Below, in pieces: positions 48,772-58,368 of a stretch of DNA of 64,000 bases. Every line of letters starts with the position of its first letter. Position 1 is the stretch's first letter. The notes under the pieces are model-generated. The model searched no databases, had not been told where the DNA came from, and saw only the letters and a list, made by a program, of their open reading frames with translations. Both the position numbers and the translations under genes were made by a program. Source of the stretch: Spirochaetota bacterium (lineage in GTDB: Bacteria; Spirochaetota; UBA4802; JAFGJZ01). Where the stretch lies: contig JAFGRW010000115.1 in assembly GCA_016934935.1 (NCBI GenBank), forward strand, positions 62,001 to 126,000. Reading direction: 5' to 3'.

Positions 48772-50082
48772 TCAGCTTATTTGGACAGGAGCATACGACG
48801 AAATATGCATATCCACTATACCCTCTATATGCTTTGGAGGTATTGCAAGGAGCGTCTCGACAACATCCGGATGAAGTTGACGGCCCGAGACTTCACGTAT
48901 AATGTTATAGGCGTACTCCGCACTCCTCTGGGGATGGTAGGCGCGCGCTGAAGTCACTGCGTCGTATGTATCGGCAACAGCTATCACATGTGATAAAAAA
49001 GGTATTTCATCTTTTGCAAGCTTCATTGGATATCCGTTACCATCATACCGTTCATGATGGCAGGCAGCAATAAACGCAATTTCCCGTAATGCTGCCGAAT
49101 ATCCAATAATCTCGAAGGTTTTGGTTGTATGAGCACGAACTATCGCCCACTCCTCTTCTGTTAACGAATCCTGTTTGTTAAGAATCTCTATTGGTATGGT
49201 TACCTTGCCCGCGTCATGCAAAAGTCCCGCGATTTCGACCTTGAGAAGATCTTCATGAGGCATCCCCATTTTTTCACACAATATCTTGGCTAAAACCGAA
49301 ACCCTGGTAGAATGGCCCCGCGTATATTCGTTTTTTGAATCTATTACATCGGCAAATAGTTTCAAAATATAATAGAGACTCTCTATATTTGAGGATTGCC
49401 AGAAATTTTTATCGCTATCATGAAAAGGCACATCAACATATTTTTTCTTTAAAGCTGCAAAGTCCCGATGCGGTTTTTCTGATATCGATACATGCGAATC
49501 ATGAATAAGTTCAAGAACGATGTCCACTAATTCAGGATTAAAATGAGTTCCACGCTGTTCGGTAATAATTCGTACAGCCTCCTCTTTTTGACGGGGATCC
49601 CTGTCGGCACGAGGCGTCTGTATCGAATCAAACATATCGAGTATACTTAAAATCTGGACAGGTAAAGGAATTTCAGCCTCTTTTAACCCGTCAGGGTAGC
49701 CGCTTCCGTCCCACCACTCATGATGCCACCTGACCCAGGAGGCCAGAGAGGTCATCCCCGGAAGTGAAGCAATTATTCGACTTCCAGTGACTGTGTGGTT
49801 TTTAACCTGGCTGTACTCGTCATCGGTTAATCGTTCTCTTTTATGCAGCAGGTCAGCAGAAACCGTAATTTTACCAATATCATGTAAAAGCGCCGCGAAA
49901 TAGAGCTTTTGTATTGTATCAGCGTCCAGACCCATCTTTTCGGCTACAAAGACAGCTCCTTCCGCGACACGCACCGCATGCTGATGCGTTTCGTAATCTT
50001 CAAGGTCAAACTCTATAATGGTGCCCATTGATTCCAGAATCTCATTTAAAAGCAGAGAATTATCATAGCTCTTTTTTAACAT
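48772..50082 (-). CDS. tandem HD-GYP domain protein (two domains)
   Basis: Two copies of HDxGK...HHE...DGxGYP: AALLHDIGKITVS...WHHEWWDGSGYPDGL and AGLLHDAGKVTIP...CHHERYDGNGYPMKL. Confidence 0.9.
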   Translation of the reverse strand: MLKKSYDNSLLLNEILESMGTIIEFDLEDYETHQHAVRVAEGAVFVAEKMGLDADTIQKLYFAALLHDIGKITVSADLLHKRERLTDDEYSQVKNHTVTGSRIIASLPGMTSLASWVRWHHEWWDGSGYPDGLKEAEIPLPVQILSILDMFDSIQTPRADRDPRQKEEAVRIITEQRGTHFNPELVDIVLELIHDSHVSISEKPHRDFAALKKKYVDVPFHDSDKNFWQSSNIESLYYILKLFADVIDSKNEYTRGHSTRVSVLAKILCEKMGMPHEDLLKVEIAGLLHDAGKVTIPIEILNKQDSLTEEEWAIVRAHTTKTFEIIGYSAALREIAFIAACHHERYDGNGYPMKLAKDEIPFLSHVIAVADTYDAVTSARAYHPQRSAEYAYNIIREVSGRQLHPDVVETLLAIPPKHIEGIVDMHISSYAPVQIS

Positions 50083-50477
50083 ATCGGCACCCAAATTGTT
50101 TATGACCCTTATTTTCAAGAATTCAAATATATACCCGTAGTTAACTTTGTCAAGAAAAGCCTGTATAACGTGACAAAAAGCTTTTAACATCATGTTATGT
50201 TTAAAACAATTGATTTTCCTGGCGAACCCCGGGCTTTAACGATTTATAGATGAATTTTATTCTAACAAACCAGGCAGAGCCTTAACACCAGGTCTGTAAG
50301 TGGACTTAGTACTTAAGTTTTAGTTATAATTGATACGGAACAGAAACATATACCTCTTAACAGCTTTACATCTCTTGTACAAAATATAAAAATAAGTTAT
50401 ATTTTTCAAAATCAGGTGAGATCCATAACGATTATTCCGTAACTTTGATCTCGATTCAGGACAAAGGAGACAGTCTC

Positions 50478-52370
50478 ATGAAAAGAACACGATCCATTTT
50501 TTTACTACTATTAACATTTATGTTAATATTTACCGGATGCATACCAAGACAGGAGCAGCAAAATATCCCGGACAGAGCAAAATACAAAAATGCCGATTTA
50601 CCGATAGAAGAGCGGATAAATGATCTGTTCAGCTATATGACCCTCGAAGAGAAGGTCGCGCAGATGGCACAGGTTGCAAATTACGCGGCCTCACCTTCGG
50701 ATGTTACAGATAAAGGTCTGGGCTCTATTCTTAGCGGAGGCAGTGATGGGCCATATTCCGGATTTAAACCGGAGAACTGGCTCGAATTCTGTAACGAGTA
50801 CCAGAAAGCAGCGCTTGAATCCCGCCTGGGAATCCCAATACTGTACGGAATTGATGCGGTTCACGGACACGCAAAGGCTGTCGGGGCAACGGTTTTTCCT
50901 CACAACATCGGTCTTGGAGCAGCAAACGATCCCGGGCTTATGGAGAAAATTGGCCGGATAACCGCTGTAGAGGTATCGGCTTCCGGCATAAACTGGAACT
51001 TCTCGCCATGTGTGGCTGTTGCTCGTGATATTCGCTGGGGACGCACCTATGAGAGCTTCGGCGAAACACCGGACATTGTCTCGCCCCTGGGAGCAGCCTA
51101 TATCAGAGGATTGCAGGCTGGCGGACTTGGCAAACGCGATTCTGTGGCAGCATGCGTGAAACACTACTTTGGAGACGGCGCGGCCGAATGGGGAACGGGT
51201 ATTGACGGCGGAATCGATCAGGGGGACTCTAAAGCAACCGATGAAGAGATGAGGACGATTCATTTAGCACCATACATAGAAGCAGTAAAACAGAACCCGG
51301 CAACAATCATGATATCTTTTTCCGGAATCCGTGGAGAGGAGATGCATGGGAACAAAAAATGGATTGATATACTGCGTAACGAACTTGGTTTTGACGGTCT
51401 TATTGTTTCAGACTGGGCCGGCCACAAACAACTGAACGGTTCAAATATTCTGGCACAGAGCATCAATGCGGGAATAGACATGATAATGATCCCGGACACT
51501 TTTGATTCTTTTATTTTAGAAGTCAGCCAAAATGTCAGGGATGGAATAATTAGTGAAGAGCGCATAAACGAAGCTGTACGCCGCATTCTAAAACTGAAAT
51601 TTGAAATGGGTCTTTTCGAAAATCCACTCGCAGACGGCACACTATTGTCATCTGTTGGAACGGATGAATCCATGAAGACAGCGCGTGAAGCCGTAAGAAA
51701 AAGTCTAGTACTGCTTAAGAATAATAAAAACGCGCTTCCTCTATCTGAAGATGATCCGGTTGCAGTGATTGGAACAAAATCCAAAGACATGGGGGTTATG
51801 TGCGGAGGATGGACTGTTTACTGGGGTGGATACAGCATGCATGAAAAATTACGCGGCTGGCTGGATGACAACTCTCAGAAGATAAAAGCACAGAACATGT
51901 TTGTAAAAGGGACTACTATTCTTGACTCATTGACAGAACGTCTTGGTGAAGATAAAATCAGTTATTCAGATAACGGTGAAAATACAGGCCCGGCAAAAAA
52001 GTCAATCGTTGTAATCGGTGAAGTTCCCTATGTTGAATTTACGGGGGACAGTAACGATCTTGGAATATCAGAAGAAGATGTTGCCCGCGTGAAAAACGCT
52101 CGCAGCAAGGGGACGCAGGTGATTGCCGTTATTATCAGTGGACGGCCGCTTATAATAACCGAAATTGAGCCCTACTGCGATGCAATTGTAGCGGCATGGC
52201 TGCCCGGCTCGATGGCCGGCCCGGGCATCACAGATGCACTGTATGGCGACCATGATTTTACAGGAAAACTTTCTTTCACATGGCCTCGCAGCATGAAGGA
52301 TATTCCTTTCAAAGAGAGCACCAAAGGCATGTACCCAAGAGGATATGGTCTTCAGATGAAAAGCGAATAG
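50478..52370 (+). CDS. glycoside hydrolase family 3 beta-glucosidase, lipoprotein
   Basis: MKRTRSIFLLLLTFMLIFTGCIPRQ; ILYGIDAVHGHAKAVGATVFPHNIGLGA; GFDGLIVSDWAGHKQLN nucleophile motif. Confidence 0.94.
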   Translation: MKRTRSIFLLLLTFMLIFTGCIPRQEQQNIPDRAKYKNADLPIEERINDLFSYMTLEEKVAQMAQVANYAASPSDVTDKGLGSILSGGSDGPYSGFKPENWLEFCNEYQKAALESRLGIPILYGIDAVHGHAKAVGATVFPHNIGLGAANDPGLMEKIGRITAVEVSASGINWNFSPCVAVARDIRWGRTYESFGETPDIVSPLGAAYIRGLQAGGLGKRDSVAACVKHYFGDGAAEWGTGIDGGIDQGDSKATDEEMRTIHLAPYIEAVKQNPATIMISFSGIRGEEMHGNKKWIDILRNELGFDGLIVSDWAGHKQLNGSNILAQSINAGIDMIMIPDTFDSFILEVSQNVRDGIISEERINEAVRRILKLKFEMGLFENPLADGTLLSSVGTDESMKTAREAVRKSLVLLKNNKNALPLSEDDPVAVIGTKSKDMGVMCGGWTVYWGGYSMHEKLRGWLDDNSQKIKAQNMFVKGTTILDSLTERLGEDKISYSDNGENTGPAKKSIVVIGEVPYVEFTGDSNDLGISEEDVARVKNARSKGTQVIAVIISGRPLIITEIEPYCDAIVAAWLPGSMAGPGITDALYGDHDFTGKLSFTWPRSMKDIPFKESTKGMYPRGYGLQMKSE

Positions 52371-52379
52371 CAAGCTTCC

Positions 52380-52407
52380 AGAGACGGACACCCGTTTGCC
52401 CGTCTCT
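52380..52407 (+). terminator. terminator-like hairpin after the GH3 gene
   Basis: AGAGACGG...CCGTCTCTGTTTCGTT. Confidence 0.7.
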
Positions 52408-52471
52408 GTTTCGTTATTTATCCGTTTTATGCACTACTACCCGTAATCATTGTTAATGATATACGCAAAAA

Positions 52472-52660
52472 CTACTCACCGCTGATTTTTGCTATAAGCC
52501 CATTAACTTTTGCAAGTTCCTTTTCAAGAGTCTCTTTATAGACGAAAAGCTCTGCAAGCTGATCTTCAGGACTCATAACAGAGTCTGAGCAGCATTTTTT
52601 TTGATCATCTCCGCCGCAGCACTCATGATCTGCACTGCTGTTTTCTCCACAACATGACAT
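52472..52660 (-). CDS. small Cys-rich protein with C-terminal coiled-coil
   Basis: RBS GGGAGGTCAAT ATG; MSCCGENSSADHECCGGDDQKKCCSDSVMSPEDQLAELFVYKETLEKELAKVNGLIAKISGE. Confidence 0.75.
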   Translation of the reverse strand: MSCCGENSSADHECCGGDDQKKCCSDSVMSPEDQLAELFVYKETLEKELAKVNGLIAKISGE

Positions 52661-52787
52661 ATTGACCTCCCGGGTTATTTATGTTTACCAAATACTTTTG
52701 AATTTGATATTTTACTGAATTATAACTTTTTACCATACTAACCAGTAATATCACAAAATCAATAATATTACAATTCCAACATTAATA

Positions 52788-52811
52788 AAAGCTCAAAGCT
52801 CAAAGCTCAAA
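52788..52811. repeat. short heptanucleotide tandem repeat (AAAGCTC)x3
   Basis: Counted directly. Confidence 0.9.
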
Positions 52812-53037
52812 AAATTATTTAGTAGACAACGCTAAAGCAATTATAGTATATTCAGCATGAATTAGTTCAAACTGAATCTTTTTCATGACCTATACCGTCT
52901 AAAATGTTGTTATAGGTTTTTTATGTTACCTGTTTATTTATCAGAGACATTCAACCTATCTTGTAAACTTTATTTCCAATCGATTTAATTTTCTTATGCT
53001 GACTTTATGTCTCTGCTTTTCATTTTATGGAGGCAAT

Positions 53038-54018
53038 ATGCGTGAAGTGCATTTTATTGAAGAGTTGATTGATACCCTGAAAAAAGAAGATACTGTCTTT
53101 ATTCAGCCTCACAATTATCCTGATCATGACGGTGTCGCCAGCGCCTTTGGCCTGCAAAGCCTTTTCAAATTCTTCGATATTAAATCACATCTTGTATACG
53201 AAGGAGAAATTCAGAGAGATTCATTGAGGCAGATGATAGACAGCCTTGATATAGAGATACACCATATCAGCGAATACAACATGAACGAGCAACACAAGAT
53301 TGTCGTTGTGGACGGATGCAAAGAAAATAAAAATGTCACTGACCTGATCGGCGATGAAATTGCTGTTATTGACCACCATCTTGTAAAATCTCCCGAAGAT
53401 GTTCCCTTAAGCGATATCAGACCCGATTATGGTGCATGCGCTTCGATAATAAGCTCATACTATGATCTTCTTAATATCGACATTCCACAAAAAAGTGCCA
53501 CCGCCCTTATTATAGGCATAGTAATGGACACCGCTCTTCTTACCCGAGGCACATCAGAACAGGATGTGAGCTCATATTCCAATCTTTACAGCAAGGCAGA
53601 TATGCGGCTTGTAAATTCAATTCTAAGGAACTACATACAAATCAAGGATCTTCATTTTTACAAGGAAGCCATAAACAATGTTCAAATCAAAAACGAAGTG
53701 GCTTATTGTCACTTTCCAAACGGCTGCAATCAGAACCTTTTGGGAATATTGGGTGACTTTTTTTTATCATTGCAGGAGATAGATTTTGTAATACTGAGTG
53801 CCAACAACGGTGGATTGATAAATTTTTCACTTAGAAACGAACGCGATGACTGGAACGCCGCGGCGTTAATACAGGAAGTACTAAAAGGAATAGGCTTTGG
53901 AGGTGGTCACGCCGATATGGCAGGCGGAATTATTCCCGACAACCGCAATTTTAACGAAAGTAAAATTAAAAAATTATTCTACTCTTTACTATTTGGTACA
54001 ACAACGGATAACAGGTAA
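53038..54018 (+). CDS. DHH/DHHA1 family phosphoesterase
   Basis: IQPHNYPDHDGVASAFGLQSLF; AVIDHHLVK; GIGFGGGHADMAGGII. Confidence 0.92.
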   Translation: MREVHFIEELIDTLKKEDTVFIQPHNYPDHDGVASAFGLQSLFKFFDIKSHLVYEGEIQRDSLRQMIDSLDIEIHHISEYNMNEQHKIVVVDGCKENKNVTDLIGDEIAVIDHHLVKSPEDVPLSDIRPDYGACASIISSYYDLLNIDIPQKSATALIIGIVMDTALLTRGTSEQDVSSYSNLYSKADMRLVNSILRNYIQIKDLHFYKEAINNVQIKNEVAYCHFPNGCNQNLLGILGDFFLSLQEIDFVILSANNGGLINFSLRNERDDWNAAALIQEVLKGIGFGGGHADMAGGIIPDNRNFNESKIKKLFYSLLFGTTTDNR

Positions 54019-54023
54019 ATATC

Positions 54024-55238
54024 ATGGTCAATATACTTTCGGTAATAGCTTTTTTTTGCATTACAATATTATTTATTCAGCTTGTTTACGCCCTTATTAA
54101 AATTAAAGGATTTCAGAAAGTGCTTTTTGGCGGTATTGCCATTTGCATGATCTGGTGGCTTGCTTGCTGCCTAATCGGATACGGATCAAGCAAATTGACT
54201 ACAGTATGGTTCTGTTTTAAAGCTTCAGTTCCATCTTTTACTTTTCTTCACTGCTTCATGCTTCATTTTGTTCTGATATTTACAAATAGCAGACGCAACT
54301 GGATAATTTTGGCCGTTATTTATCTTCCTTCAATAATATTTACCTATTTTGGTGTAACTTCTGAATTTGTTTACAGTGCGTTTTCCAAAATAGGCTATTT
54401 CTGGACCGGTAGTCCAAGCGGAAGCATTCTGACCATTCTTTTTTCTGTGCAATACCTTTCATATTATATAATTTCCATAACACTTCTTATAATATTCGCA
54501 AATAGAACTCAAAGTCACCGATTATCAAAAATTTCGGTTATTCTTGCTGCTTCACTTTTTACTACTATTCTTTTTTTTAATATCGAGCCGTTTTTGTTAC
54601 CTCTTGTCAGCAATTACAAAAGTCTTATGATCTCACCAAACGCAGCAATAATCTGGGTTACAGGTGTCTGGTATGCCATCATTCACTATAAACTGTTCAG
54701 CTACTCCGCTAACTCGCTGCTAGAAACAATTCTTCAGAATGTCGAGTTTGCCCTGTTTGTGAGTAACAGTGATGGTCTGATTATTAGAAAAAACAGTACA
54801 GCCGAAACACTTACAAAATACAATAATAGACCTATCATCAATCTGAAGGAACTTATACCTGTGGAAGAATTTAGCGGTAATAACAAAACAAGGCACTGCA
54901 AATACCTTTTGAGACAAAACGGAAAACCCGTTCTGGTTAAGCTATCCGAAAACCCTGTTTGTGATAACTATGGAGACCTTACAATGACAGCTGCTACCGG
55001 ATTGATCGAGGGCCTTACCCTTTTTCATGAAGTTTACAACCTGACTAAAAGAGAGATGGAAGTCGCCGCGTGCCTTATGAACGGTATGACCGCGCCCCAA
55101 ATCTCAAAAAAATATGGAACCGCAATTAATACAATTAAAAGTCAGATGAGTTCTCTGTACTCAAAAACCGGAGTAAACTCTAAAATTGAACTGATAAGGA
55201 AAATGGAAGACTCTTCGGTTATTCAAAAACCCAGCTGA
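54024..55238 (+). CDS. membrane-anchored LuxR-type transcriptional regulator (7TM-type N-terminus)
   Basis: Seven or so N-terminal TM helices; C-terminal NLTKREMEVAACLMNGMTAPQISKKYGTAINTIKSQMSSLYSKTGVNSKIEL. Confidence 0.85.
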   Translation: MVNILSVIAFFCITILFIQLVYALIKIKGFQKVLFGGIAICMIWWLACCLIGYGSSKLTTVWFCFKASVPSFTFLHCFMLHFVLIFTNSRRNWIILAVIYLPSIIFTYFGVTSEFVYSAFSKIGYFWTGSPSGSILTILFSVQYLSYYIISITLLIIFANRTQSHRLSKISVILAASLFTTILFFNIEPFLLPLVSNYKSLMISPNAAIIWVTGVWYAIIHYKLFSYSANSLLETILQNVEFALFVSNSDGLIIRKNSTAETLTKYNNRPIINLKELIPVEEFSGNNKTRHCKYLLRQNGKPVLVKLSENPVCDNYGDLTMTAATGLIEGLTLFHEVYNLTKREMEVAACLMNGMTAPQISKKYGTAINTIKSQMSSLYSKTGVNSKIELIRKMEDSSVIQKPS

Positions 55239-56665
55239 AAACCGGCACTTACCCTCGGGTTGCCTTCGAAATCGGAATCAAGAGAGCTGAAAAACGTAGT
55301 GGTACTTTCACTATATATCTCGCGATTATAAAATTCATAAGAACTTTTTGCAAATGCAAGATGCAATAATTCTACTATTTTAAGCCCGCCCATAGCCAGC
55401 AAAGCCCTCTTTTGATTATCCTTCGAATCTTCGGTAAAAGCGAAATATAGCGCAGCCGACTGCGCTGTGTAATAGCTCCATCCGGCGATCCGGTCACCAC
55501 GATAAAAATGGCCGCCCCCGGGAATAATAAGCGAATGAACATAAGGAGCCAGCGGATTCGAAAATCCCGGTGGAAGCACCGATTCACGCTGATACTGGAT
55601 TGCCAGATGATCAAGATACGAGACTGTAAAAGTGATTGGAATCATCGCCCATAAAAACTGCTGCCGTTTATAAACTTTATCCGGTTTATCCGGATCCTGT
55701 ATCCATGGGAAAAAATTACCGCTGAATTTTGTTGCCACCGGAGCATATAAAAGTGCTGTAAGGTACAAACCTGATGTATAAACCATATTCAAAGATGAGG
55801 GTTTTGGATTTTCAAAACCCATATAACCTGTATTTAGATACGATCCGTAACCCGGCAAGAGAATGTTTCCAAGGGGATTAACTACGACGAGTGACTCCAT
55901 ATACTGTTTAACAGGTTCACTTCTTCTAGAGTAATTATAAGCAGCCCCGTAACGCCTGTCTATATTGTCAGCTATTATACCGCTGTTCCACTTTTCAAGA
56001 TCATCTGTATCCGGGAAAATATTCAGCACTCCGGATGAAGAAAGAGTGCTTTTTGACTTAACAAAGGATTCGTATCTTCCGGCCGTAACAACTGTAAAAT
56101 ATTCACCCGATACAGTTTTGCAGGTCTGACCTTCCCGAATCCCACTATATGTTCCAGCGCTTATTAAAAATAATCCGCTACCCTTTTGAACAGAGGCATA
56201 GTAAACCGGAAACTTTGAATAGTACGAAAGCAGCTCTCTTAAAAGAAGATACGGAACATTCTGAAGTATGCGGCTTTCGACACGAATCTTCAGATTATGT
56301 TTTTTTAAGGCATCATCATGAGCTTCTATGGCAATTTCACCATGAGAAAGGGCTCCGGTCTGATAAATAGAAAATAATATGGTAAACTGCGCACCGGCCT
56401 GACGCGAAATATCGAAATACCTGCCGGGAATAGTATCACTTAACTCTATGGAAGAAGCCGCCTTGATAAGCTCGTTTGTTTCGACGATTTGCATGCTGCC
56501 AAGATCTTCAATAGCCATACGCACTATTTTTTCTGTCTCAAGAACGAGAGCATTAACCGATTCAGAACCCGACTGTACAGAATAGAGCGCCGCTCGGGGA
56601 ACAGCAAAAATTACATCGGTAAATAAGAAAAGAAAAATTGAAATTATAATCGCGATTTTTCTCAT
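55223..56665 (-). CDS. exported protein with GGGHFYRG-type C-terminal membrane domain
   Basis: Signal MRKIAIIISIFLFLFTDVIFA; SLIIPGGGHFYRGDRIAGWSYYTAQSAALYFA. Confidence 0.65.
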   Translation of the reverse strand: MRKIAIIISIFLFLFTDVIFAVPRAALYSVQSGSESVNALVLETEKIVRMAIEDLGSMQIVETNELIKAASSIELSDTIPGRYFDISRQAGAQFTILFSIYQTGALSHGEIAIEAHDDALKKHNLKIRVESRILQNVPYLLLRELLSYYSKFPVYYASVQKGSGLFLISAGTYSGIREGQTCKTVSGEYFTVVTAGRYESFVKSKSTLSSSGVLNIFPDTDDLEKWNSGIIADNIDRRYGAAYNYSRRSEPVKQYMESLVVVNPLGNILLPGYGSYLNTGYMGFENPKPSSLNMVYTSGLYLTALLYAPVATKFSGNFFPWIQDPDKPDKVYKRQQFLWAMIPITFTVSYLDHLAIQYQRESVLPPGFSNPLAPYVHSLIIPGGGHFYRGDRIAGWSYYTAQSAALYFAFTEDSKDNQKRALLAMGGLKIVELLHLAFAKSSYEFYNREIYSESTTTFFSSLDSDFEGNPRVSAGFQLGF

Positions 56666-58164
56666 AAGCTCTTCTCCACTGAAACCCCCGCAATCAGCTT
56701 TCCGTTAGGATCCTCCGCGACAAGGGGAACAATGGAAAAATCACTTTGAACTGTTTTTCCATTTTTAATGTTAAACCCCAATGAATTACAATGATATATC
56801 TCAAAAGCACGCACCAGAAGAGCAGCTCCGGCCGCGACGTATCCATATTTTTTATCTGACGAAGATTGCGAGTAGGAAGTGCCGTCATAAGTCTCTTTAT
56901 CCAGAAGATAATAGAGAGAGGTAAAAAGAAGCATGTTGTCCAGATGGAAATAGAGATAACCCCAAGCGCGATATCCTTTATAAAAATGACCGCCTCCGCT
57001 TCCCAATATGGAAAAATAGAGGGCGGTATATTCACTGCCCATATAGGGATCAACAGGATTATATGCCGCGGCGCTGTTTGCCGCCCGTGACCCGGCTGCG
57101 TCGGCGTACATTGAAGCACCAGCTGCGGCAAAATAATAGATTCCAAAGTAAAAAGAGCTCTTTTGAAAATGGCTGATGTCCTTTTTTTCATCGCGTAGAA
57201 CCGAAGGCCTGTCTATTAGCCCCTGGGCTCCTATATAAATATAAGGCGCGTTATTTATCGTCCAAAGCCCAAGCCCCGTAAAATCGGATGAAGCATAATA
57301 GGCGGCGGGAGAGGCAACTGGCGAAAGAACAGAAATAACCGGTGTCGCCAGAGCAGTAATAAGAGTCTCTTCTAAAGATGGGGGGCGGAATACTATTTCG
57401 GTTTTTCTTCCATAATAAAACTCCCGCAAAAATTCGGAGTCTCCGTCAAATGATCTTAGAATGAAGTAGTTTCCGTCTTCGATAAAATTTTTAAACGCAA
57501 GTTTGCCCTGATTTACGTTTAAGTGCCCGGCTTTTTCGTAAAGAACAATATTCCCGGAATTATCAATTACACGAAAAAGATCATAACTGTTTTTCCTAAC
57601 TTTAAATTCATTATAGTTCAAGGCTCCGTTTCTTATCTGAACACGAACCGGATATTTATACTCGCTGTAAAGAGCAGCCATAAATCGCCCTGTATGCTCT
57701 TCCATGCAGTAGCTTAATTCACGTGAAGAATAGGAAACATTTTTTAACGGAACAACAACCCGGTAACGCGCGAAGATATTACCGTTAAACGGAACATCAT
57801 AAGAAACAGCATATAAATTGATGAGTATTGAATTACCTCTGTCGCTTATAGATCCTCTTACAACAACATCAATGCCTGCCGTTTTCATAAACCGCATAAG
57901 AGCCGACTCTTCCAGCAGATTGCTATCCTTAAGTTGCTGCATCAAAGAATCAGACTTTACTATATCAAAATCTCCACCAATTCGTACTATATTATTAAAA
58001 TGTGTCTCAAAAAATTCTGCCATTATTAAGGAGCGTTGGGTATCAGTCGAAAGACCAGTAGAAACAATCATGGGAGCGGCGGTAATGCGTATATTAAAAA
58101 TAACAATAATCACGGAAACCATTAAAAGCGTCCGATTTTGTATTATTCTTTTTGAGAAAATCAC
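56662..58164 (-). CDS. exported protein, distant paralogue of the 55223 gene
   Basis: SILGSGGGHFYKGYRAWGYLYFHLDNMLLF; same order of domains, stop/start overlap with downstream gene. Confidence 0.65.
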   Translation of the reverse strand: MIFSKRIIQNRTLLMVSVIIVIFNIRITAAPMIVSTGLSTDTQRSLIMAEFFETHFNNIVRIGGDFDIVKSDSLMQQLKDSNLLEESALMRFMKTAGIDVVVRGSISDRGNSILINLYAVSYDVPFNGNIFARYRVVVPLKNVSYSSRELSYCMEEHTGRFMAALYSEYKYPVRVQIRNGALNYNEFKVRKNSYDLFRVIDNSGNIVLYEKAGHLNVNQGKLAFKNFIEDGNYFILRSFDGDSEFLREFYYGRKTEIVFRPPSLEETLITALATPVISVLSPVASPAAYYASSDFTGLGLWTINNAPYIYIGAQGLIDRPSVLRDEKKDISHFQKSSFYFGIYYFAAAGASMYADAAGSRAANSAAAYNPVDPYMGSEYTALYFSILGSGGGHFYKGYRAWGYLYFHLDNMLLFTSLYYLLDKETYDGTSYSQSSSDKKYGYVAAGAALLVRAFEIYHCNSLGFNIKNGKTVQSDFSIVPLVAEDPNGKLIAGVSVEKSL

Positions 58165-58368
58165 AATAACTCACATCCGTTTAACAAATTTGCTACATAA
58201 AATGTTCTTCTTAACCACATACCATTACCGCAACACAAGAGACAATACTTTTTTATTATGTAATAGCATCCGCTATTTTGTTGTCGTTAATACTGTTAAC
58301 CCTTATATTACTATCTTAAGGGTCTTTTATAAATCATGACCTGATTAGAAATACAACAGGATTTATCT

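Noticed and set aside
52788-52811. (AAAGCTC)x3 as a second contingency repeat
   Set aside because: Intergenic, only three copies, not obviously placed in a promoter spacer or coding region.
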